Below the pieces are notes generated by a model, which saw nothing but the letters and a program-made list of their open reading frames with translations, had not been told where the DNA came from and ran no database searches. Both the position numbers and the translations under genes were made by a program. Below are positions 33,281 through 41,625 of a DNA stretch of 64,000 nucleotides, in pieces. This DNA comes from Oscillospiraceae bacterium. Lineage in GTDB: Bacteria; Bacillota; Clostridia; Oscillospirales; Oscillospiraceae. Location: positions 1 to 64,000 of the forward strand of contig JAJQBY010000136.1 in NCBI GenBank assembly GCA_021203045.1, in the 5' to 3' direction. Numbering within the stretch: position 1 is the stretch's first letter; every line of letters starts with the position of its first letter.

Positions 33281-35182
33281 ATGACCGCGTTAGCCGTATA
33301 TCTGTTTTTTGGCCTGACCCTGGCCTGGCGTATTCTCCCGGAGCAGCGGGGGACGGTAAAGTGCTGGCTGGGCCTGGTGTTCGGCTGTGTGGCCCTGATG
33401 TGGCTGCCGTGCCTGTTCGCCTTTTTCCTTGGCTTCACCCTGCCAGCCCAATATGCCGCTCTGGCCGTGGCCGCCGGGGGCGGCCTGGCGCCGCTGTTTA
33501 TCCGGCCAAGGGATAAGCTGCTGGACATGATAAAGCCCCCCAGGGCCTGGGCCGAGCCCTCTCACAGCGACCTGACAGGTCTGCTTCTGGCGGTGATGGC
33601 CACCTGCTTCTGCGCCTATCTGCTCCACACCCATGTGATACTGGAGCAGGAGGATGGGAGTCTTTGGGTGGGCCAGAGCACCTATGGGGATCTGGCCATG
33701 CACTTGGGCTTTATCGAGAGCCTTTACCAGCAGGGGACCTTTCCCCCGGAATACAGCATCTACCCCGGCCAGCAGCTGGACTATCCCTTCCTGGTGGACG
33801 CGGCCTCCGCAAGCCTGCGGTTTTTTGGGCTGAGCCTGCGCATGTCCGTCATCGTGCCCAGCCTGGTGATGCTGTTCTGCGTATTTTTCGGCTTCTGGCT
33901 TCTGGCCTGGAAGATCATCCGGCGCACGGCTCCCACCATAGCGGCCTGGCTGTTATTCACCTGCAACGGAGGCTTTGGCTTCTGCTATTTCTTCGGCGGA
34001 GCCTACTCCTTCTCCGATATCCTTACCGGCTATTACACCACCCCCACCAATCTGGTGGATCAGGATATCCGCTGGGTGAACGTGATCTGCGACATGCTGA
34101 TTCCCCAGCGCACCACCATGGCCGGCTGGTGCGTGGTGCTGGCGGCTATCTTCCTGCTCATCACCGCTTTGGAAAAGACCGCCGCCGGTTCCGGCGGCCG
34201 CCGGGAATTTCTCATCTTGGCCGTGACGGCGGGGGCCATGCCCATGATACACACCCACAGCTTTCTGGCGCTGGGCGTGCTGTCCGCGGCCTGGTTTTTC
34301 TGCTGGCTTCCCAAATGCCGGCGGGACGGGCAGGCGAAGGCGCTTGTCATAAACTACGTGCTGTATGGGGCCGTATGCCTGGCCTTGGCCGTGCCCCAGC
34401 TCATCCTGTGGACCTTCGACTCTGTCAGCGGAGGCAATATGCTCCAATGGAACCTGGGCTGGGTGGCCGAAGGGAACTGGTTCTTCTTCTGGATCGTGAA
34501 CTGCGGCGTGGTGTTCATCGCCATGTGGCCCATGCTGTTCTTCCTTCGGGGCGAGAAGGCCCGCCTGTTCATCGGCGCGGCAGCGGTGTTCCTGCTGGCG
34601 AACGTAGTGGCCTTCCAGCCGAACCTTTATGACAACAACAAGCTGCTGTATATCTGGTTCATGATAACGGACATTCTGGTCTGCGACTGGCTCTGGGAGG
34701 GCTTCCGGCAAATGAAAAGCCGCCCCCTCCGGGCGACGGTGGCGGGGGCGCTTGTATTTCTCGGCACCTTTTCCGGCATACTTTCCATGCTGCGGGAGGC
34801 CGTCAGCGAATATCAGCTCCTGTCCGGAGAGCAGGCGGCGGCGGCGGAATTCATTCAGGAGAACACTCCGGCGGACAGTCTGTTTCTCACCGCCACCGTC
34901 CACACCAATCCCGTATCTGTCCTGACCGGGCGGAGCATCCTGTGCGGGCCTGGCCTGTATCTTTATTACCACGGCGTCAGCTATCAGGAGCGAGAGGCCC
35001 AGGTGGCCCTGATGTATTCGGACAGCGCCGCCTTTGAGGAATACGCCGCCCTTTACGGTGTAGACTATGTCTATATCGGCAGCAGCGAATACGCAAATTA
35101 TGGTGTGGATTACACATATTTCGCAGAGACCTATGAGCTGATCTATCAGTCTGAGACCATCAGCATTTTCCGGATTTCCTAG
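33281..35182 (+). CDS. Large polytopic membrane protein, GT-C-like
   Basis: A 633-residue protein with about twelve membrane helices. The first large outside segment contains STYGDLAMHLGFIESLYQQGTFPPEYSIYPGQQLDYPFLVDAASA, which resembles the catalytic-loop region of lipid-linked GT-C glycosyltransferases (acidic residue in GDLAMH). The C-terminal soluble part (AAEFIQENTPADSLFLT, GPGLYLYYHGVSYQEREAQV, GVDYVYIGSSEYANYG) also resembles YfhO/GT-C-type proteins. The ATG at 33281 is preceded by GGGAGGAG. It is 37 bases after rluD and precedes a lipoprotein and GtrA genes. Transfer of sugar from a lipid carrier to an extracellular acceptor is inferred, not proven. Confidence 0.75.
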   Translation: MTALAVYLFFGLTLAWRILPEQRGTVKCWLGLVFGCVALMWLPCLFAFFLGFTLPAQYAALAVAAGGGLAPLFIRPRDKLLDMIKPPRAWAEPSHSDLTGLLLAVMATCFCAYLLHTHVILEQEDGSLWVGQSTYGDLAMHLGFIESLYQQGTFPPEYSIYPGQQLDYPFLVDAASASLRFFGLSLRMSVIVPSLVMLFCVFFGFWLLAWKIIRRTAPTIAAWLLFTCNGGFGFCYFFGGAYSFSDILTGYYTTPTNLVDQDIRWVNVICDMLIPQRTTMAGWCVVLAAIFLLITALEKTAAGSGGRREFLILAVTAGAMPMIHTHSFLALGVLSAAWFFCWLPKCRRDGQAKALVINYVLYGAVCLALAVPQLILWTFDSVSGGNMLQWNLGWVAEGNWFFFWIVNCGVVFIAMWPMLFFLRGEKARLFIGAAAVFLLANVVAFQPNLYDNNKLLYIWFMITDILVCDWLWEGFRQMKSRPLRATVAGALVFLGTFSGILSMLREAVSEYQLLSGEQAAAAEFIQENTPADSLFLTATVHTNPVSVLTGRSILCGPGLYLYYHGVSYQEREAQVALMYSDSAAFEEYAALYGVDYVYIGSSEYANYGVDYTYFAETYELIYQSETISIFRIS

Positions 35183-35224
35183 AGGTTGCTGCAGCAAGTA
35201 TCTGTATTTATGGAGGTAGACCCA

Positions 35225-35707
35225 ATGAAAAAAATATTATCCGTCCTGCTGGCCCTGGGAATGACCCTGTCCCTGACCGCCTGCGGCTCCGCCGGCGAGG
35301 AGAGCGCAGAGACGCTCCCGAAGACCACCGCCACCCCCACGGCCGAGGAGCTGCAGGCAGCCTCGGAATCGGACGCGGCAGCGCTGGCAGATGAATTCCA
35401 GTCGTCCCAGGCCTCCGATACGGACGCCGCGGCGGCAGAGGATGAGGAAGCCGCACCGGTCGAGGAGACCGGGGACGCGGAAGCAGAGTCCCTGGACGAG
35501 AGCGCCTATGAGACCGCTCTGGAATATATCGGCCTGACCGTGGAGGAGCTTTACGCCGCCATCGGCGAGCCGTCGGACGCGCAATACGCCGCCTCCTGTC
35601 TCCAGGAGAACGCAGAGGACGGGATGCTGTTTTATGACGGGTTCTATATCTGGTCCCTGCGCACGGAGGATTCGGAGATCATCTATCAGGTATACCTGAA
35701 CGACTGA
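35225..35707 (+). CDS. Small acidic lipoprotein
   Basis: A 160-residue lipoprotein with signal peptide MKKILSVLLALGMTLSLTAC and lipobox LTAC; Cys20 becomes the lipidated N-terminus. A disordered Ala/Glu/Thr-rich linker leads to a C-terminal domain (YIGLTVEELYAAIGEPSDAQYAASC, DGMLFYDGFYIWSL, EIIYQVYL) of a kind common in clostridial lipoproteins of unknown role. GGAGGT precedes the ATG at 35225. It sits between the GT-C-like gene and gtrA and is probably in the same transcript. Confidence 0.8.
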   Translation: MKKILSVLLALGMTLSLTACGSAGEESAETLPKTTATPTAEELQAASESDAAALADEFQSSQASDTDAAAAEDEEAAPVEETGDAEAESLDESAYETALEYIGLTVEELYAAIGEPSDAQYAASCLQENAEDGMLFYDGFYIWSLRTEDSEIIYQVYLND

Positions 35708-35718
35708 CCGGAGAGCAT

Positions 35719-36171
35719 ATGCAGAAGCTGAAAGCACTGATCGTAAAATACCGGGAGGCCATCAGCTATCTCATATTCGGCGGCCTGACCACGCTGGTGA
35801 GTCTGGGGACGTACGCCCTGTTCGTGGGCGGCCTGGGCCTGCCGGTAACAGGAGGAAACGTCCTCAGCTGGATATGTGCCGTGGCCTTCGCTTTCGTCAC
35901 CAACAAGCTGTGGGTGTTCCGCTCTGAGAGGCGGGGTCTTGCCGCCTGGCTGCTGGAGGCGGTAAAATTCGTGGCCGGGCGTCTGGCCACCGGAGCTGTG
36001 GAGCTGTTCGGCCTGCCGCTGCTGATGCACCTGGGCCTTGACCAGACCATCCTCGGCATAGAGGGGGCCGCCGCCAAGGTGGTGGTGACCGTCGTGGTAA
36101 TTATCCTGAACTATTTCATCTCCAAATTTATTGTATTCCGAAAGCAGAAGGAGGATAAGCCGGATGCGTGA
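35719..36171 (+). CDS. GtrA family membrane protein
   Basis: A 150-residue protein with four membrane helices (FGGLTTLVSLGTYALFV, CAVAFAFVTNKLWVF, and two C-terminal helices ending FVIILNYFISKFIVF), the arrangement and signatures of GtrA. GtrA-type proteins are thought to flip lipid-linked sugars or act beside glycosyltransferases in surface-polymer decoration. The nearby GT-C-like protein supplies a plausible partner. It overlaps the next small gene by eight bases. Confidence 0.85.
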   Translation: MQKLKALIVKYREAISYLIFGGLTTLVSLGTYALFVGGLGLPVTGGNVLSWICAVAFAFVTNKLWVFRSERRGLAAWLLEAVKFVAGRLATGAVELFGLPLLMHLGLDQTILGIEGAAAKVVVTVVVIILNYFISKFIVFRKQKEDKPDA

Positions 36172-36352
36172 CCGTATTGTGGGTCTCGTCATGATCGCGC
36201 TTGGCGTGGTTATTTTGGTGTTTGCCCTGTGGCTGTCCCGGCTGCTGCCCGTCCGGTTCAGCGGCTGGTGGCGCGGCACCGTCGCTATTCTGGGCGTTTT
36301 CTCCGTCCTTGCCGGCATCGGCATTCTCGTTGATAAAAAAGATAAGGACTGA
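36164..36352 (+). CDS. Small two-helix membrane protein
   Basis: A 62-residue protein with helices at about residues 5-24 and 36-54, ending in KKDKD. The ATG at 36164 has GAAGGAGGATAAG upstream inside gtrA. Its start overlaps gtrA, and a palindromic terminator follows, so it is the last gene of the operon. No family recognised. Confidence 0.7.
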   Translation: MRDRIVGLVMIALGVVILVFALWLSRLLPVRFSGWWRGTVAILGVFSVLAGIGILVDKKDKD

Positions 36353-36375
36353 TCCCGGCTGAAAAAATTGCGCCT

Positions 36376-36399
36376 CCGGACAGAGAGCTCTCTGTCCGG
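36376..36399 (+). terminator. Terminator between gtrA operon and sulfate importer
   Basis: A perfect 24-base palindrome centred on AGCT is followed by GGGCACTGTTTTTG. It ends the plus-strand operon between two convergent units. Confidence 0.8.
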
Positions 36400-36417
36400 G
36401 GGCACTGTTTTTGTCGC

Positions 36418-37488
36418 TCAGTCCTCCGGGATATATCGCCCCTCCAGGGCCTTGTTTTCCAGCAGCCGGATGCTCCCGTCCGGCGCGAGCTGATAGAGCC
36501 GGTATATAACGACCTGCAAAATATCTCCCCGGGCCACCGGGCGGCGCTGGAGGCTGCGGCGGACGGTCACGGAGGCGTTCCCCGTCTGAAGCGTCACCTC
36601 CCAATGGCTGCCCCGGAAGGACACATCCTCCACCACGCCGGGCTGGGCCCCATCCAGAAGGGCTTTATACTTTTCATTGTCCGGGCGGAAGGCCTCCACA
36701 AACTCCGGGCGTATCAGCGCCCTGGCCCCGGCAGGCGGCTCCGGGAAGCCCACGAAGCGCCAGTCTCCCTCAATGGCCGGAACGCCGGTAACGAACCGGG
36801 CCACGAAGGAGGACGCCGGTTTTAAATATATCTCCGCCGGGGCGCCGATCTGCTCCACCCGGCCCTGATTGGTGACGATGATCTGGTCGGCCACCTCCAG
36901 CGCCTCCTCCTGGTCGTGGGTGACGAAGATGCTGGTGATGCCCACGCGGGCGATCATCCCCTTCAGCCACTGGCGCAGCTCCTGACGCACCTTGGCGTCC
37001 ACGGCGGCAAAGGGCTCGTCCAGGAGCAGGAGCCGGGGACTGGGGGCCAGGGCACGGGCAAAGGCCACCCGCTGCTTCTGTCCGCCGGACAGCTCGCTGG
37101 GATAGCGCTTTTCAAGCCCCGTCAGACCCACCAGTCCGACAAGCTCGCTCACCCGCTCCCTGATCTCCTTTTTGCTCTTTTTCTGCACCTCCAAGCCGAA
37201 GGCGATATTATCCCACACGGTCATATAGCGAAACAGCGCGTAATTCTGAAATACAAAGCCTATCCCCCGCTGACTGCCGGGGACCTCGTTCACAAGCTGA
37301 CCGTTTATCCATATCTCCCCGGAATCCGGGGCCTCCAGGCCGGCGATCATGCGCAGGATGGTGGTCTTGCCGCTGCCGGAGGGCCCCAGCAGGGCGGCCA
37401 GCCGTCCCTTTTCGATGGAAAAGGAGATATCCTCCGAGGCCCGGAAGCTGCCGAAGCTCTTATTTATATGCTTTAGCTCTACATACAT
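36418..37488 (-). CDS. cysA: Sulfate/thiosulfate ABC transporter ATP-binding protein
   Basis: A 356-residue ATPase of the CysA/molybdate/spermidine importer class. Walker A is GPSGSGKTT, the signature LSGGQKQRVAFARALA and Walker B LLLDEPFAAVD, with D-loop and H-loop THDQEEALEVAD. A C-terminal TOBE-like regulatory domain follows (ARALIRPEFVEAF, VSVRRSLQRR). It is the last gene of a four-gene minus-strand operon with two permeases and a binding protein; one base separates it from cysW. Energises uptake across the cytoplasmic membrane. Sulfate rather than molybdate or another oxyanion is inferred from the partners. Confidence 0.88.
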   Translation of the reverse strand: MYVELKHINKSFGSFRASEDISFSIEKGRLAALLGPSGSGKTTILRMIAGLEAPDSGEIWINGQLVNEVPGSQRGIGFVFQNYALFRYMTVWDNIAFGLEVQKKSKKEIRERVSELVGLVGLTGLEKRYPSELSGGQKQRVAFARALAPSPRLLLLDEPFAAVDAKVRQELRQWLKGMIARVGITSIFVTHDQEEALEVADQIIVTNQGRVEQIGAPAEIYLKPASSFVARFVTGVPAIEGDWRFVGFPEPPAGARALIRPEFVEAFRPDNEKYKALLDGAQPGVVEDVSFRGSHWEVTLQTGNASVTVRRSLQRRPVARGDILQVVIYRLYQLAPDGSIRLLENKALEGRYIPED

Positions 37489-37489
37489 G

Positions 37490-38359
37490 TCATTGCCCCT
37501 CCTTTTTCCCGTTCTTCCCGGCGATATGCTCCACCACGGACCGCAGCACCAGCAGGACGATCGCCATGATGACCAGCAGGGAGGACACCGCGAAGGCCGC
37601 GGTAATGGAGTCCGCCGTGCCGGACATATAGAGCGCGTCTATCTCCAGGGGCAGCGTGAAGGTCCTGCCTCTGGTCTTGGATACGGCATAGACCGCGCCG
37701 AATTCCCCCAGGGCCCGGGCCGTGCATAAAATGATCCCATACAGCAGGGCCCATTTGATCTGGGGCAGGGTGATTTTTCGGAATATCCGCCAGCCTCCGG
37801 CCCCCATCAGGGCGGCAGCCTCCTCCTCGTCCCGGCCGTTGGCATTCATCACGGGGATAAGCTCCCGGGAGACGAAGGGGAAGGTGACGAAAATGGTGGC
37901 CAGCACCACGCCGGGGACGGAGAACACCAGGGATATATCCGTCCCGAGCAGGTCGTTCAGCCACTCCACCGCCGGGGTGGCCCAGCCGGAGCGGCCGAAG
38001 GTCATGATATAGGCAAGACCCGCGATGACCGGAGAGATGGAAAAGGGAATATCAATGGCCGCAGCCAGCACCCCCTGGCCCCGGAAGCGGAATTTTGTCA
38101 GCAGCCAGGCCGCCATCAGACCGAAGAAGGTATTTACCAGCACGGCGATGACCGCGGCGACCAGCGTCACCCGCAGGGCAGAGGCCACATATTTCGTGCT
38201 GATGGCGGAGAAGTAATAGGCCAGGCCGTTTTTCAGGCTGTTGCCGATCACCGCCCCCAGGGGGAATATCAGCATGACCAGGACAAACAGGACGCTGACG
38301 GCGATCAGGATATATTTCCCTGCTCCGCCCCGTCGGGCCGTCGCTTTGTTTTTATACAT
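37490..38359 (-). CDS. cysW: Sulfate ABC transporter permease CysW
   Basis: A 289-residue permease with six membrane helices and the EAA-like loop (EEEAAALMGAGGWRIFRKITLPQI) that docks to the ATPase. LMGAGGWRIFRKITLP and GEFGAVYAVSKT closely match CysW proteins, where they are diagnostic for the sulfate/thiosulfate group. The ATG has AGGAGGGCGAGC upstream. It forms the transmembrane heterodimer with the cysT product. Confidence 0.9.
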   Translation of the reverse strand: MYKNKATARRGGAGKYILIAVSVLFVLVMLIFPLGAVIGNSLKNGLAYYFSAISTKYVASALRVTLVAAVIAVLVNTFFGLMAAWLLTKFRFRGQGVLAAAIDIPFSISPVIAGLAYIMTFGRSGWATPAVEWLNDLLGTDISLVFSVPGVVLATIFVTFPFVSRELIPVMNANGRDEEEAAALMGAGGWRIFRKITLPQIKWALLYGIILCTARALGEFGAVYAVSKTRGRTFTLPLEIDALYMSGTADSITAAFAVSSLLVIMAIVLLVLRSVVEHIAGKNGKKEGQ

Positions 38360-38370
38360 GCTCGCCCTCC

Positions 38371-39225
38371 TTAGCCCAGCCGCCGGGCGGCGCGGTTCTG
38401 GATGAGATTGATGATAAACAGCAGGGCGAAGGAGATCACCAGCAGCACCAACGCGATGGCCGCCGCCCCCTCATAGTCCACATTCCCGGCGTTCAGCTTC
38501 TGCATGATGACATAGGACACCACCTGAGTGCCGTTTTTCTCGCTGTTGCCGGAGATATAAATGACGCTGCCGTATTCTCCGATGCCCCGGGCCAGAGCCA
38601 GCCCGAACCCGGCCAGCAGAGAGGGGGCCAGCTCCGGGAGAATGACCCTGAAAAACGTCCGGACACGGGAGGCTCCCAGCATTTCCGCCGCCTCCTCATA
38701 CTGTCCGTCCAGCCCCTCCAGCACCGGCTGCACCGCCCGCACCACGAAGGGGATGCCCACGAATACCAGGGCGATAGTCAGCCCTACCCGGGTATAGGAC
38801 CCCTGGATGCCGAAATTCAGAAGAAATTTTCCCATAATCCCCTGGTCGGAGTACATCCGGGAGAGGGTGATGCCCGCTACCGCCGTGGGCATGGCAAAGG
38901 GCAGCTCGATGAGCCCATCCAGTATCCGCTTGCCGGGGAAGGAATAGCACACCAGCACCCAGGCCAGTATCAGCCCGAACACCACATTCACCGCCGCCGC
39001 GATGAAGGAGCATAAAAGGCTGGTCCCGAAGGCCTTCAGAACGTTAGCCTTTGTGATGACTGCGAAAAACTCCGCCGGCGTCAGGGCGAAGGCCTTACCC
39101 AGGATAGAACAGAGAGGGATCAGTATCAAAATGGACAGCATGGACACAGTAACGCCCATGGTCAGGCCGAACCCGGGAATCACCCGGGGCCGGCGGCGCT
39201 TTTTTCCCATAGCGGCCTCGTTCAT
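38371..39225 (-). CDS. cysT: Sulfate ABC transporter permease CysT
   Basis: A 284-residue, six-helix permease with VLEGLDGQYEEAAEMLGASRVRTFFRVILPEL as the ATPase-contact loop and ARGIGEYGSVIYISGN in the sulfate-specific position. PSGxxAVVTSL-type features are absent and the N-terminus (MGKKRRRPRVIPGFGLTMGVTVSML) is typical. The start at 39225 overlaps the binding-protein stop by 4 bases. A start at 39210 (the internal Met) is an alternative. Confidence 0.9.
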   Translation of the reverse strand: MNEAAMGKKRRRPRVIPGFGLTMGVTVSMLSILILIPLCSILGKAFALTPAEFFAVITKANVLKAFGTSLLCSFIAAAVNVVFGLILAWVLVCYSFPGKRILDGLIELPFAMPTAVAGITLSRMYSDQGIMGKFLLNFGIQGSYTRVGLTIALVFVGIPFVVRAVQPVLEGLDGQYEEAAEMLGASRVRTFFRVILPELAPSLLAGFGLALARGIGEYGSVIYISGNSEKNGTQVVSYVIMQKLNAGNVDYEGAAAIALVLLVISFALLFIINLIQNRAARRLG

Positions 39226-40247
39226 CCGATCGCCTCGTAGATCTCGTCGAAAATGGCCCCGTCGTTGAAGAAATTCTCATAGGCCTGGTCCCATCCGCCG
39301 AAATCGTCAATGGTGCAAAGAGTCACGTCCAGATCGAAGGTGTCCCCATACTCCGCCAGGATGTCCTGATCGGAGGGGCGATAGCCATATTCCGCCGCGA
39401 GGCGTTGGGCCTCCTCGGAATAGAGATATTCCAGGTAATCATACGCCACCTGGGCGGTGCCGTTATCCGCCGCGTTCTCATCCACCACGGCCACGGAGGG
39501 CTCCGCCAGGATGCTGACGCTGGGGGTGATGATCTCGTACTCCCCGGGATACTCCGCCATGGTCTGGATGGCCTCGTTCTCCCAGGCGATCAGCACGTCT
39601 CCCTGTCCGTTTTCCACAAAGGTGGTGGTAGCGCCCCTGGCCCCGGAATCCATGACCAGCACATTGCTGTACAGCGCGGTCATAAATTCCTTTTGCTGCT
39701 CCTCATCCCCGTCATAGAGTTCACCGGCGTAGTACCAGGCGGCCAGGAAATTCCAGCAGGCGCCGCCGGAGGACTTGGGGTCAGGGGTGATGATCTCCAC
39801 GCCGTCCGCAAGCAGGTCGTCCCAGTCTTGGATGTCCTTCTCATTTCCGGCCCGCACCAGAAATACGATGGTGGAGGTATAGGGAGAGGAGCTTTCCGGC
39901 AGCTCGTCAATCCAGCCGGATTCTATCAGGCCGGCCTGCTCGATCAGGGTGATGTCATGAGCCAGGGCCAGGGTGACCACATCCGCATCCGCCCCCTCGA
40001 TGACAGACCGGGCCTGGGAGCCGGAGCCGCCGTGGGACTGGATGATCTCCACCTCCTGGCCGGTCTCCTCCAGATACCAGGCCGCGAACAGCTCATTATA
40101 TGCCTCATACAGCTCCCGGGTGGGGTCGTATGATACGTTGGTGATGGTGATAACGTCGCTGTCCCCGGAGCCGCCGCAGGCGGTCAGGGCCGCCAGCAGC
40201 AGCGCCGCGACCAGAACGGGAACGATTTTTCTGATGATACGAAGCAT
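39222..40247 (-). CDS. sbp: Sulfate-binding lipoprotein
   Basis: A 341-residue extracellular binding protein anchored as a lipoprotein: signal peptide ending LLAALTACGGSG. Core signatures include TNVSYDPTRELYEAYN, QSHGGSGSQARSVIEGADADVVTLALAHDI, and DPKSSGGACWNFLAAWYYA, which match Sbp/CysP proteins; in this family these loops bind the oxyanion by backbone and Ser contacts. AGGAGGAATTTT precedes the ATG. It is the first gene of the importer operon, and a LacI-type operator lies 19-30 bases before its start. Confidence 0.92.
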   Translation of the reverse strand: MLRIIRKIVPVLVAALLLAALTACGGSGDSDVITITNVSYDPTRELYEAYNELFAAWYLEETGQEVEIIQSHGGSGSQARSVIEGADADVVTLALAHDITLIEQAGLIESGWIDELPESSSPYTSTIVFLVRAGNEKDIQDWDDLLADGVEIITPDPKSSGGACWNFLAAWYYAGELYDGDEEQQKEFMTALYSNVLVMDSGARGATTTFVENGQGDVLIAWENEAIQTMAEYPGEYEIITPSVSILAEPSVAVVDENAADNGTAQVAYDYLEYLYSEEAQRLAAEYGYRPSDQDILAEYGDTFDLDVTLCTIDDFGGWDQAYENFFNDGAIFDEIYEAIG

Positions 40248-40265
40248 AAAATTCCTCCTTTTTAC

Positions 40266-40277
40266 GCAAACGTTTGT
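40266..40277. promoter_or_regulatory. LacI-type operator upstream of sulfate importer
   Basis: GCAAACGTTTGT contains the palindrome CAAACGTTTG (40267-40276), a classic LacI/CcpA-family half-site arrangement with central CpG. It lies in the 5' region of the binding-protein gene. Confidence 0.65.
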
Positions 40278-40313
40278 GTTCTGTTTTTTCCTCTTTTGTC
40301 TCTTAAAAAGCGG

Positions 40314-40341
40314 TTGAAAAATCGCGCAAATATGCTATACT
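40314..40341 (+). promoter_or_regulatory. Promoter of the LacI-family gene
   Basis: TTGAAA (40314-40319), 16-base spacer, TATACT (40336-40341) on the plus strand, about 100 bases before the regulator start. Confidence 0.5.
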
Positions 40342-40399
40342 CAAGAAACAGCATGGAAAAATCATGCCACGTTTTTTCCTGTCTGACAATCTAAATTAT

Positions 40400-40411
40400 A
40401 CAATCGTTTGC
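40400..40411. promoter_or_regulatory. LacI-type operator upstream of the regulator gene
   Basis: Reverse-complemented, this site reads GCAAACGATTGT, matching the site at 40266-40277 at 11 of 12 positions. It lies 28 bases before the regulator start and 13 before its ribosome site. Confidence 0.6.
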
Positions 40412-40438
40412 ATTTATTTGCAAAAGGAGGCATCGCCT

Positions 40439-41431
40439 ATGTCCCTGAAGGAGATCGCCGCCATGACCGGCACATCCGTATCCACCGTGTCCAGGGTACT
40501 GAGCGGAAAAAGCCCCAAATGCGCCTCCCAGCCGGTGGCGGATAAAATACGGGCCGCCGCCCGGGAGCTGGGCTATGTGCCGAATCAGTACGCCAGGGCG
40601 CTGAAAACCGGAGCCGGAGAGCAGCCGGTCCCATGGAGGGTAGCGGTGGTGGTGTTCCGCCTGTCCTCCCTGGCGGAGGACCCGTTTTTCGAGGAGCTCT
40701 ACCGCTGTGTGGAGACAGAACTGCTGGCCCGGGGCTGTCAGGTGCGGCTGCTGGCCCAGCCGGATGGGGCGGCGATGGAGGAGCTATCCGCCGCAGACGG
40801 CGTCGTTTTGCTGGGCCGGTGCGATCAGGCCCATATCGCCGCCGTCCGGGACCGGAACCGGAGCCTGGTAGGGCTCTGGCGCAACCCCATGGAGGGCGAG
40901 CTTGACCAGGTCTTTTGCAGCGGCGAAAAGGCCGCTCAGGCAGCGGTGGATTATCTTATACACCTGGGCCACCGGGATATTGCCTATATCGGGGACGGCT
41001 CCGCCGAGGGGCGGTTCGTGGGCTACACCCACGCCCTGCTGGCCCATCAGATCCCCATCCGTCTGCCCCTGGTATATGAGACCGGCCAGGCCAGAGAGGA
41101 GGGCCGGGCCGCCATGGAGCGGCTCCTGGAGGATAAGCGGGCCACGGCGGTCCTCTGCGCCAACGACTGGACGGCGCTCGGGGCGCTGGAGGCGCTGAAT
41201 GCCCATAAAAGCCGGAAGGAACCCCCTATCTCCGTCATCTCCATCGACAACATCGAGCTCTCCGCCCGCGCCGTCCCCATGCTGACCACCATGAACATCC
41301 CCCGCCGGGACATGGCCCATCTGGCCGTGACCCTGCTGATCGACCGGCTGGAACGGGGACACAGCGAATACCTGTCCCTGGAGCTCCCCGCACGGCTGAT
41401 GGAGCGGGACAGCTGCTATGTGAAGGTATAA
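40439..41431 (+). CDS. LacI-family transcriptional regulator
   Basis: A 330-residue repressor. The helix-turn-helix and hinge are at the N-terminus (SLKEIAAMTGTSVSTVSRVLSGKSPKCASQPVADKIRAAARELGYVPNQYARALKTG), followed by a periplasmic-binding-type effector domain (VFCSGEKAAQAAVDYLIHLGHRDIAYIGD and AVLCANDWTALGALEAL). The ATG at 40439 is preceded by AAAGGAGG. It is divergent from the sulfate importer, with matching palindromes before both genes. LacI members usually sense sugars; here the context suggests a different regulon, or that the importer is controlled by carbon status. The effector is unknown. Confidence 0.9.
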   Translation: MSLKEIAAMTGTSVSTVSRVLSGKSPKCASQPVADKIRAAARELGYVPNQYARALKTGAGEQPVPWRVAVVVFRLSSLAEDPFFEELYRCVETELLARGCQVRLLAQPDGAAMEELSAADGVVLLGRCDQAHIAAVRDRNRSLVGLWRNPMEGELDQVFCSGEKAAQAAVDYLIHLGHRDIAYIGDGSAEGRFVGYTHALLAHQIPIRLPLVYETGQAREEGRAAMERLLEDKRATAVLCANDWTALGALEALNAHKSRKEPPISVISIDNIELSARAVPMLTTMNIPRRDMAHLAVTLLIDRLERGHSEYLSLELPARLMERDSCYVKV

Positions 41432-41538
41432 TTTTCCGCCGCGGCTTATCCCATAATAAGACACGACTGCGCCCGGGGGAGGGCGGCCCCTGCAAAACCC
41501 ACCGAAAAACAGGAAAATTTTCTGCGGATGCGCTATTT

Positions 41539-41570
41539 CCTATTGACTTTATAGGGAATTGTGATATACT
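41539..41570 (+). promoter_or_regulatory. nifS promoter with overlapping candidate Rrf2 operator
   Basis: TTGACT (41543-41548), 16-base spacer, TATACT (41565-41570). CCTAT (41539-41543) and ATAGG (41551-41555) form an inverted repeat around the -35 box, a suitable site for the Rrf2 protein encoded at the end of the operon. The remaining 41432-41538 stretch contains no gene. Confidence 0.5.
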
Positions 41571-41625
41571 AGCCTCAGGGATAAGATAAATCCTATGGAA
41601 ATAATCAAGAACGCGAGGCGATTTT

